The position numbers were made by a program, and so were the translations under genes. Shown here one piece after another: positions 4,080 through 9,552 of a stretch of 10,341 nucleotides of DNA. Below the pieces are notes generated by a model. That model worked only from the letters and a program-made list of their open reading frames with translations, made no database searches and had not been told where the DNA came from. The number at the start of each line of letters is the position of its first letter. The stretch's first letter is position 1. The DNA is from Kiritimatiellia bacterium (GTDB lineage: Bacteria; Verrucomicrobiota; Kiritimatiellia; RFP12; UBA1067): positions 1-10,341 of the forward strand of contig JAFXEA010000289.1 in the NCBI GenBank assembly GCA_017521065.1, written 5' to 3'.

Positions 4080-6478
4080 CAAGGCTTGCGGCATTGCTTT
4101 CTGCGGCGCTGCCGTTCGTCCTGCAGGCGTTCACGCCTGAGGTCGCGCTTTCCGTCGCGCCCACGAACATAGTCCTTTCAGAGAAGGCGGAAGCGGTCAT
4201 CTGCATCACGCTTCCGCGCCGTCTCGTTGCAAATCCTTCAATATCCGCTAATTTCATTCCGGAAGGTTCGCGCCTTTCGATGGAACGCCGTCAGGTGCAG
4301 CTGGACGGTAAAACGGCATGGCAGTATGTGGTGAAGGTTCCTGTCGATGGGGACGAGGCGGGTGTGCGTACGCTCGGTCCCGTAACCGCCCAGATCCCCG
4401 TCCGCACCGATTTCTTCGGGATGGTTTCGCGTACTGCGGAACTGAAGTCCGGCACAGCGACACTTACGGTTGTCGCGCCGCCTGAGGATGGACGTCCCGG
4501 TTCGTATTGCGGGGCGATAGCGGATGGATTCAACGCTGTCGCGTCGGTTGATTCGAATGTCTGCACATCCGGAGATCCTTTGCTTTTCACTCTTGAGCTT
4601 TCCGGCGCGACGGATCCGTCGATGGTGTATGCGCCATCCGTTGCGGATGCGTTCAAGGGAACTTCCTTCAGGCTTGACGAGGCGTCTCTCAAGACGGAGA
4701 CTCTCGCCGCGTCGAAGCGCTTCACATGGCGCGTAAGGGCCGTCGGTGCGGGTACGGTCGAGATTCCGTCCGTGCCGGTTGCCTGGTTCGATCTGCGTTC
4801 TCGGAGCTATAGGATCGACCGTACGGTTGCGATCCCCGTTCAGATAAAGGCGGGTGAGCAGGCCACGCTCGGCGCCATTGACGAGGTCGGCGGCGAGACG
4901 GATGAGTTCCCCGTGCCTGACGGAATAAACCTCCCGTTCACTCCCCGGAACTTTACGCTGAAGCATGCAGTGTCGCTTGCGGTCAGAGCGCAGACGGAGA
5001 AGGATTTTGCGGCGGCGGCGGAACGTTACGCGGCGTTTCTGGAACTCCTGGATTCCGACCGCAGTGTCGCGGAAGGTGAGGACGGCGAGGCGTTCAGGTC
5101 CGTACATCTGTGCAACCTTGCAGCCCTTCATGCGATGGCGGGGAAGCCGCGCGATGCGGTTGCGGCATATTCGAAAAGCGAGCTGATCACGGGCGCGACG
5201 CCTGAGACGCTTCGCGGCCTCAAGGCGGCGTATGCGAGGCTCAAGAACGATCCGCGGGCGGATCTTCCGCTTCCGCGGATTCTCTTTCCGTTCTGGTTCA
5301 GGTTCTCTCTGACGGGAAGGGTGTTGTCTGCCGCCGGTGCCGTCATCGGCTTTGCGGTGCTGTTCCTGCTTGCCGTCCGTGCAGGACGCAGGCTCGCGCT
5401 TCTTGCGCTCATGTGTGGCGTGACGTGTTCCGCCTTTGCGTGGCCGTTTGGCGGACGCAGCCCGTTTTCGAGTCTCTTTGACGATATGCCGAGCATGCGG
5501 ATGAGTTTTGGCGGCGATGCGTGTCCAATAGGCGCCGAAGCCTGCTTCAGCAATGCCGTAACGATGGTGGGCGAGCCGGTGCAGCTGATCGTGCGGCTCA
5601 AGCCCGGAACCGTCCGCATCTCTGACAATTCGGTGAACATCGAGGCAGGCTTCCCGGAGAGGACGACGCATGGCCGCCTGACTCAGGTTTCGGACGACGA
5701 GTACCGCGTTTCGGTGTCCTTCCTTGAACCCGGCACGAACGATGTCCGGCTTGCGGTTTCCGGCGCTTATTCCGGAACGTACACGGTGACGAACGGGAAC
5801 ATGATCTCGTCCGGGCGCGTGATGAACCAGTCGTTCAGGATTGAACCTCCGCCCCCGCGTGTCGTAGTGAAGCCTTTGCCGAGTGATGGGCGTCCTCTGG
5901 ACTATTCCGGTGCGATAGGGCGCAATTTCAGGCTCACCCAGAAGCTGACTCCGGACAAAGTTCATCCCGGAGATCTTGTGACCGCCGAATACAGGCTCGT
6001 GTTCGACGGCTATTGTCCGTCGAATGCCGAAGTGCGCGTGGACAACCTTTCCCGCGAGTTCAAGGCTTATGAGATGAAGGAGGTCTCGCGCACTGCGGAT
6101 TCCGTCGTGTGGCGGCAGATGATCGTTCCGCGCACGACCGAGGCGACCAACTCCGCGCTTGTGTCCTTCAGCTACTACGATCTTCGCGCCAAACGCTACG
6201 CCAGGACGAAGGCGAAGCCCGTCAGGCTCACGTTTGTTTCTGCGGACAAGGCCTCGACCGAGAACACAAAGGTGTCCGTGACCGGCGAACCTGCGGTATC
6301 CGCTGGTTCCGCAGGAAATGGAGCGGACTCCTCCATGACGCTGCGCTTTGCACCGAACGCCAATTCTCCGGTCGTGATTACTTTGCCGCCCGGAACGGAA
6401 GTTCGTGAAACCTGCCGCTGGAACGGTTGGCGCAGAGTCGAATCCGCCCGCGGCGCCGGCTGGCTCCGCTGTAAATAG
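4076..6478 (+). CDS. BatD-like membrane protein with two fused BatD halves, a TPR-like stretch and an SH3-like tail (800 residues)
   Basis: Large envelope protein related to BatD, the 'oxygen tolerance' family that usually sits with MoxR and von Willebrand-type BatA/BatB proteins. In order: signal peptide at 1-19; beta-rich BatD half with DGRPGSYCGAIADGF at 138-152; TPR-like helices at about 295-400; membrane helix at about 415-437; a second signal-like hydrophobic run ending CSAFA at 451-455; a second BatD-like half with DGRPLDYSGAIGRNF at 604-618; and an SH3-like C-terminus, about 750-800 (LRFAPNANSPVVITLPPGTEV...GWRRVE...GWLRCK). Each half carries the paralogous DGRP-x-x-Y-x-GAI motif 466 residues apart, so the protein is probably an in-frame fusion of two consecutive genes. 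TPR and SH3 modules recall BatE. The 4-base overlap with the upstream gene indicates coupling. No VWA or MoxR gene is visible nearby. BatD assignment is good; the exact function is unknown. Confidence 0.8.
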   Translation: MTRLAALLSAALPFVLQAFTPEVALSVAPTNIVLSEKAEAVICITLPRRLVANPSISANFIPEGSRLSMERRQVQLDGKTAWQYVVKVPVDGDEAGVRTLGPVTAQIPVRTDFFGMVSRTAELKSGTATLTVVAPPEDGRPGSYCGAIADGFNAVASVDSNVCTSGDPLLFTLELSGATDPSMVYAPSVADAFKGTSFRLDEASLKTETLAASKRFTWRVRAVGAGTVEIPSVPVAWFDLRSRSYRIDRTVAIPVQIKAGEQATLGAIDEVGGETDEFPVPDGINLPFTPRNFTLKHAVSLAVRAQTEKDFAAAAERYAAFLELLDSDRSVAEGEDGEAFRSVHLCNLAALHAMAGKPRDAVAAYSKSELITGATPETLRGLKAAYARLKNDPRADLPLPRILFPFWFRFSLTGRVLSAAGAVIGFAVLFLLAVRAGRRLALLALMCGVTCSAFAWPFGGRSPFSSLFDDMPSMRMSFGGDACPIGAEACFSNAVTMVGEPVQLIVRLKPGTVRISDNSVNIEAGFPERTTHGRLTQVSDDEYRVSVSFLEPGTNDVRLAVSGAYSGTYTVTNGNMISSGRVMNQSFRIEPPPPRVVVKPLPSDGRPLDYSGAIGRNFRLTQKLTPDKVHPGDLVTAEYRLVFDGYCPSNAEVRVDNLSREFKAYEMKEVSRTADSVVWRQMIVPRTTEATNSALVSFSYYDLRAKRYARTKAKPVRLTFVSADKASTENTKVSVTGEPAVSAGSAGNGADSSMTLRFAPNANSPVVITLPPGTEVRETCRWNGWRRVESARGAGWLRCK

Positions 6479-6518
6479 CGCATTGCCGGAGTGTCGCCAC
6501 TGCGCACCGTGCGTTTCG

Positions 6519-6593
6519 TCATGCGGTGTTCTGTCTCCGGTCATTGATGCTGTTTGGTCATGCGGCGTTTTCATTTCTTCATGCGGCGTTTTG
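6519..6593. repeat. Three copies of TCATGCGGYGTTY
   Basis: Copies begin at 6519 (TCATGCGGTGTTC), 6558 (TCATGCGGCGTTT) and 6579 (TCATGCGGCGTTT). The last two are 21 bases apart with an exact 13-base match. On the minus strand they would read as repeated TPHD/TPHE codons, but I see no supported gene there. They lie 40-115 bases after the batD-like stop. Confidence 0.7.
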
Positions 6594-6617
6594 CCGCTGC
6601 TCGATTCGCCGCTGTAC

Positions 6618-6637
6618 GGGCAACGAGGACGTTGCCC
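6618..6637. repeat. Tight palindrome GGGCAACG-AGGA-CGTTGCCC
   Basis: Perfect 8-bp stem with a 4-base AGGA loop. No T-run follows on either strand, so it is a poor intrinsic terminator. It more likely belongs to a dispersed palindromic repeat family, together with the flanking direct repeats. It could still act as an mRNA 3' end stabiliser for the batD transcript. Confidence 0.75.
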
Positions 6638-6644
6638 CTCCATG

Positions 6645-6704
6645 TGGCTAAATTCCTGCGTAAAGCTCCTTGCCAATGGTTGGCTAAATTCATGTGCGAA
6701 GCTC
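6645..6704. repeat. Tandem 36-bp imperfect repeat (TGGCTAAATTC..AAGCTC)
   Basis: TGGCTAAATTC is exact at 6645 and 6681, followed in both by TG-N-G-NN-AAGCTC. The spacing is exactly 36 bases. The junction contains a small hairpin GCCAA-TGG-TTGGC (6672-6684). I see no coding potential. Confidence 0.7.
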
Positions 6705-6771
6705 TCAAAGCCAATTTCAGGAAACCATTGTCCCACAACTATGTATCCCGATTCTGATGAGACAGCGGATC

Positions 6772-6902
6772 AATGAGAATATGGTTTGGACTGATTCTCA
6801 AGATTATGGTGCGGACGAAATCTTAAATACTACTGGAATAGTGCTATTTAATAAAACAGTCGGTTAATACGCGAAATTGTAATTCTTTTCAGGGTTTATC
6901 CC
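6772..6902. repeat. Non-coding structured repeat, copy R1
   Basis: Positions 6772-6890 match 9243-9362. The first 44 bases are identical; later there are scattered substitutions and a one-base indel. It opens with two adjacent inverted repeats: TGAGAAT...ATTCTCA and AAGATT...AATCTT. Each encloses a 13-base loop beginning ATGGT, so the two hairpins look like a degenerate 25-bp tandem duplication. A 19-base string (TCTTTTCAGGGTTTATCCC, 6884-6902) closes it at the stop codon of the regulator remnant; the same 19 bases occur at 9523-9541. No open frame of note crosses it, so conservation is not explained by protein coding. Confidence 0.85.
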
Positions 6903-7482
6903 TAGTTGTGCCTAGTTGTGCCCTGTTCGCTGATCCGCCATTTGCCGGGGCTGGTTCCGAATTTCTTTCTGAATAGATGATTGAGAACGACAGACGATGA
7001 AAAGCCGCACATCTTTGCGATCTGGCCTATGGGATAGTTGCGTGTCTTCAGAAGGTGGGTGACTTTCTCCAGGCGGGATGTTATCAGCGTGTCGCGCATG
7101 GAGCGGTTTCGCGATTGGCGGAAGCGCAGTTTGAGAAGACTTGTTGAGACGTTGAGCTGCCGGGCGATGTCCGTGATGCGTATTTGCTTCGTCCCTTGAT
7201 CTTCAATGATCCGCATTGCTCTGTCGACGAGCAGACGGGATGGGGGCAGATATATATCGTTGAATTGCGGACGATGACGTCGAGCGGAGGCAGTTCTTCG
7301 TTTGTCCTGACGCGCTTGCCGGACATGAGCACGTCCAGCGATTTTGCTGCGGAATATCCAAGGCCCTCATGGTCAAGGCGAATGCTGGAGAGTGTCGGGC
7401 TCGCGTTCTCGCAAAGCGCGGCGTCGTTATCGACGCCGAGAATGGCGGCCTCGCCCGGAATTGACAAGCCAGCCTTCTCCAT
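6902..7482 (-). pseudogene. Truncated, frameshifted XylR/AraC-type regulator
   Basis: Remnant of a regulator like the one at 9553-10341. From 7482 leftward it encodes the end of a periplasmic-binding-protein-like sensor (GLSIPGEAAILGVDND, then SIRLDHEGLGYSAAKSLDVLMSGKR). An intact AraC DNA-binding domain with two helix-turn-helices follows in a different frame (ITDIARQLNVSTSLLKLRF and PIGQIAKMCGFSSSVVLNHL), ending at TAG 6902-6904. The frame break coincides with an ATATATAT run at 7250-7257. Removing one AT unit gives RNSTIYLPPSRLLVDRAM, which aligns without gaps to RDSTRTVPPAGYIVRKAL of the intact paralogue. Upstream of 7482 homology ends: the first part of the sensor is missing and the DNA belongs to the promoter region of the divergent ATPase gene. 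A real regulator is unlikely to be produced. Confidence 0.8.
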
Positions 7483-7534
7483 TGAGGAAGGATCGGGTTT
7501 TAATGCGCCGCCGTAGGAGAGGAGGTTCTCAGGG

Positions 7535-7563
7535 TTGTAGAGGAAGGCGGCGTGTGGTATAAT
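7535..7563 (+). promoter_or_regulatory. Promoter of the AAA ATPase gene
   Basis: TTGTAG (7535-7540) as a -35, a 17-base spacer and TATAAT (7558-7563) preceded by TGG, making a perfect extended -10. The TGTGGTATAAT core is identical to that before ilvE. It lies 55 bases before the ATPase start. Confidence 0.68.
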
Positions 7564-7591
7564 ATGCCATGTTAAAACTTCGTAGCATATT
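7561..7591 (+). promoter_or_regulatory. Inverted repeat overlapping the -10 (candidate operator)
   Basis: AATATGC (7561-7567) and GCATATT (7585-7591) are perfect 7-bp arms 17 bases apart. The left arm overlaps the -10 hexamer, and the right arm lies about 15-20 bases after the predicted transcript start. This is a suitable position for a repressor or a leader hairpin. The binding protein is unknown. Confidence 0.4.
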
Positions 7592-7618
7592 GAACGAAAT
7601 AAACATGGAGCATCTGGC

Positions 7619-8935
7619 ATGACAATCAAAAGGGACAGATACCTGCAACGACTTGTCGAACGAAGGCACAACGGCTTCGTCAAGATAATAACCGGCATTA
7701 GACGGTGCGGAAAGAGCTTTCTCCTGTTCAGGCTGTTTCGGGATTATCTGCTCAACAACGGTGTAAAGCCGTCGCAGATTGTCGAGGTGGCCCTTGATAT
7801 GCGGAAGTTCGCGTCGCTTAGGGATCCTATTGCGCTCGGCGAGTATGTCGAGAACAAGGTCAAGGGCCGTGGCTGGCATTATGTCTTTATTGACGAGATA
7901 CAGGAGTGCGGGCGGGTGCTTCCTCCCGGTCTGGACATCTCCCGCTTCCCGCCTGAGGAGAGAGACGGACTGTATGTAACTTTCTACGACACGCTGAACG
8001 AACTGCTTAGGCTTCCTAATGTCGACGTCTATGTGACAGGGTCCAATTCAAAGATGCTTTCTAGTGACATTGCAACCAACTTCCGTGATCGCGGGGACGA
8101 AGTGCGGCTGCATCCGCTGTCGTTCGGGGAATTTCTGTCTGCGGCTCGCTGCGAGAAAGGAGAGGCGTGGGAGCGCTATCTCCTGTGGGGAGGAATGCCG
8201 GGTGCTGTCGGAAGACGGTCGGATGAGGCTCGCAAGGACTATCTAAGGCAGTTGTTCGACAAGGTGTACTTCAAGGACATCATAGAGAGGCACAATCTGA
8301 AGGGTCAAGCCGTTCTTGGAGACTTGGCCGATATACTTTCTTCGTCCGTCGGCTCTCTGACCAATGCCAAGAAGATATCCGACACGGCATCCACCGTCCA
8401 GGGCCTCAAGACGAACCAGCCGCTTGTCAGCAGGTATCTGGGATATTTCGAGGAATCGTATCTCTTCTCCAAGGCGCGGAGATTCGACGTCAAGGGACGG
8501 CGATACCTTTCGTCGCCCGCGAAGTACTATGCAGAAGACCTCGGCTTGAGAAATGTGCGGCTCAATATGCGTCAGGGCGAGGAAACGCACCTTATGGAAA
8601 ACGCAATCTACAACGAACTAGTCGCCAGAGGGTGTTCCGTGGATGTAGGTGTCGTGGACTATGTCGCTCGCGAAGGCGGAAAGCAGATTCATCGCCAGTC
8701 CGAAATCGACTTTGTCGTCAACGTCGGGACGAAGAAGGTCTATGTGCAGAGTGCATTTGCGATTCCCGATGAATCAAAGCGCAAGCAGGAGACTGCGGCG
8801 TTCATGAGGAGCGGCGATTTCTTCCGGAAGATAGTTGTCGTCTCGGGATTCAGGACTCCGCAGCAAGATGAAAACGGAATTGTCTATGTTGGCGTCATTC
8901 CGTTTATGCTTGACGCGTCAATATTGGCTGGGTGA
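7619..8935 (+). CDS. AAA-family ATPase with DUF4143 C-terminal domain (438 residues)
   Basis: Cytoplasmic AAA_14/DUF4143 protein, a family common in gut bacteria whose role is not established. The Walker A is GIRRCGKS (26-33) and the Walker B is YVFIDEIQ (88-95). A sensor-type motif VTGSNSKMLSSD (139-150) and RDRGDEVRLHPLSFGEF (156-172) are typical. LWGGMPGAV (189-197) precedes the DUF4143 region. Its nuclease-like core shows ENAIYNEL (327-334) and SEIDFVV (361-367), followed by VYVQSAF (374-380); Gln occupies the place of the usual catalytic Lys, as is common in this family. Length is normal. ATG 7619 has GGAG about 10 bases upstream and the usual family N-terminus. It is divergent from the regulator remnant and followed by a strong hairpin. 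Promoter and terminator make it a self-contained unit, in keeping with horizontal acquisition (inference). Confidence 0.93.
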   Translation: MTIKRDRYLQRLVERRHNGFVKIITGIRRCGKSFLLFRLFRDYLLNNGVKPSQIVEVALDMRKFASLRDPIALGEYVENKVKGRGWHYVFIDEIQECGRVLPPGLDISRFPPEERDGLYVTFYDTLNELLRLPNVDVYVTGSNSKMLSSDIATNFRDRGDEVRLHPLSFGEFLSAARCEKGEAWERYLLWGGMPGAVGRRSDEARKDYLRQLFDKVYFKDIIERHNLKGQAVLGDLADILSSSVGSLTNAKKISDTASTVQGLKTNQPLVSRYLGYFEESYLFSKARRFDVKGRRYLSSPAKYYAEDLGLRNVRLNMRQGEETHLMENAIYNELVARGCSVDVGVVDYVAREGGKQIHRQSEIDFVVNVGTKKVYVQSAFAIPDESKRKQETAAFMRSGDFFRKIVVVSGFRTPQQDENGIVYVGVIPFMLDASILAG

Positions 8936-8946
8936 AATACGGCCAA

Positions 8947-9001
8947 CGCATTAAAAATCCCTTCTCCCCGCTGACGCGGATGAGAACGGATTTTTAACGC
9001 G
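8947..9001 (+). terminator. Long symmetric hairpin, probably a bidirectional terminator
   Basis: Arms 8947-8960 (CGCATTAAAAATCC) and 8988-9001 (GGATTTTTAACGCG) pair at 13 of 14 positions. The stem continues through TTCTC/GAGAA to CCGC-TGAC-GCGG. The stem carries A- and T-tracts on both sides, so it can terminate from either direction. It starts 11 bases after the ATPase stop. Confidence 0.8.
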
Positions 9002-9012
9002 TAGGGTGTCCT

Positions 9013-9126
9013 GTGAGTTGGGTTGACAGTTACATCATCGCGTTGGCGAAGTCTAAAGCTTCAGGATCTGCCGAGGAAGTTGCCCGCCTTGCTGCGAAAC
9101 TCGACAAAACTTCGCGGCGTTCATAA
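9013..9126 (+). CDS. Possible 37-residue ORF of unknown function
   Basis: GTG 9013 opens VSWVDSYIIALAKSKASGSA, continuing EEVARLAAKLDKTSRRS and stopping at TAA 9124-9126. The composition (Ala/Lys/Glu/Leu-rich, amphipathic helix) looks more like real protein than a random short frame. AGGGTG five bases upstream is a possible ribosome-binding site. It has no recognised family, may be the end of a decayed gene, and sits just after the terminator hairpin, so it would need its own promoter; none is obvious. Confidence 0.3.
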   Translation: MSWVDSYIIALAKSKASGSAEEVARLAAKLDKTSRRS

Positions 9127-9130
9127 GATG

Positions 9131-9146
9131 GCGGGCGGTTGCCCGC
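9131..9146. repeat. Small GC-rich hairpin GCGGGC-GGTT-GCCCGC
   Basis: Perfect 6-bp stem with a four-base loop, starting five bases after the 37-residue ORF. It is followed by TATAAATGG rather than a T-run. It may be a weak terminator or part of a dispersed palindrome. Confidence 0.5.
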
Positions 9147-9242
9147 TATAAATGGAGGTTGTTCAAACAAGTTGTTTCCAAAATCGGAAGACTCTACGGT
9201 GAATGACTTGAGATGCGCCCCAAAACCGAATCGCTGCTTATT

Positions 9243-9374
9243 AATGAGAATATGGTTTGGACTGATTCTCAAGATTATGGTGCGGATGAAATCTTATATA
9301 CTACCTGAATTGTGCTATTTGAAAAAATCAATCAACTGATACGCGAAATTATAATTCTTTTCGAGGTCTTTCCC
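9243..9374. repeat. Non-coding structured repeat, copy R2
   Basis: Second copy of the repeat described at 6772, in the same orientation and 2,471 bases away. Both hairpins are kept, and the first difference (C6816 to T9287) falls in the second loop, not in a stem. After AATTCTTTTC (9353-9362) it continues GAGGTCTTTCCC, a diverged version of the 19-base closing string of R1. Confidence 0.85.
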
Positions 9375-9541
9375 CAGTTGTTCCATCTTTTCCATTGCGC
9401 TGACGTGCAATGGACACACCAATCACACCCTTAGACAATCACCGAAAATTTTTGTTTAAATTTACAGTTGCTGACCTCGAGATTTTCGAGTTTTCCAATA
9501 GCAAAGTAACTAACTTTTACGCTCTTTTCAGGGTTTATCCC
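9356..9541. other. Extra ~167-bp AT-rich segment between two copies of a 19-base string
   Basis: In R1 the repeat runs directly into the regulator stop through one TCTTTTCAGGGTTTATCCC. Here a diverged copy (9356-9374) and an exact copy (9523-9541) are separated by 167 bases start to start. Either R1 lost this segment by recombination between short repeats, or R2 gained it. The segment holds the hairpin at 9391-9414, AT-rich DNA without an ORF of note, and a small CTCGA-GATTT-TCGAG-TTTT stem (9476-9494). Confidence 0.6.
9391..9414. repeat. Hairpin TCCATTGCGC-TGAC-GTGCAATGGA
   Basis: Ten-base arms with one G-T wobble around a TGAC loop. No T-run follows it in the transcription direction of the right-hand regulator (the minus-strand flank is AAAAGATGG), so it is not an obvious terminator for that gene. 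Confidence 0.65.
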
Positions 9542-9552
9542 CAGAATTCCGT

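Noticed and set aside
6519..6704. Possible CRISPR array
   Set aside because: The repeats are few, of differing type and spacing, with no uniform spacers and no cas genes.
4238..6736. 832-codon open frame on the minus strand opposite the batD-like gene
   Set aside because: Its composition is Arg/His-rich with no domain, and it mirrors a well-supported plus-strand gene. GC-rich third positions commonly leave the antisense frame open.
6405..6776. 123-codon plus-strand frame after the batD-like gene
   Set aside because: It overlaps the end of the batD-like gene, is Cys/Ser/Pro-rich, and its content is created by the local repeats.
7529..7879. 116-codon minus-strand frame opposite the ATPase start
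   Set aside because: It covers the Walker A region of a clear plus-strand gene and shows no protein family features.
9139..9339. 66-codon plus-strand frame and 80-codon minus frame (9030-9272) around R2
   Set aside because: Neither is preserved in the corresponding part of R1, and neither shows a domain or ribosome-binding site.
6772..9374. Composite transposon or genomic island with R1 and R2 as ends
   Set aside because: There is no transposase, integrase or terminal inverted repeat. The repeats track the 3' ends of regulator paralogues, so duplication is the simpler reading.
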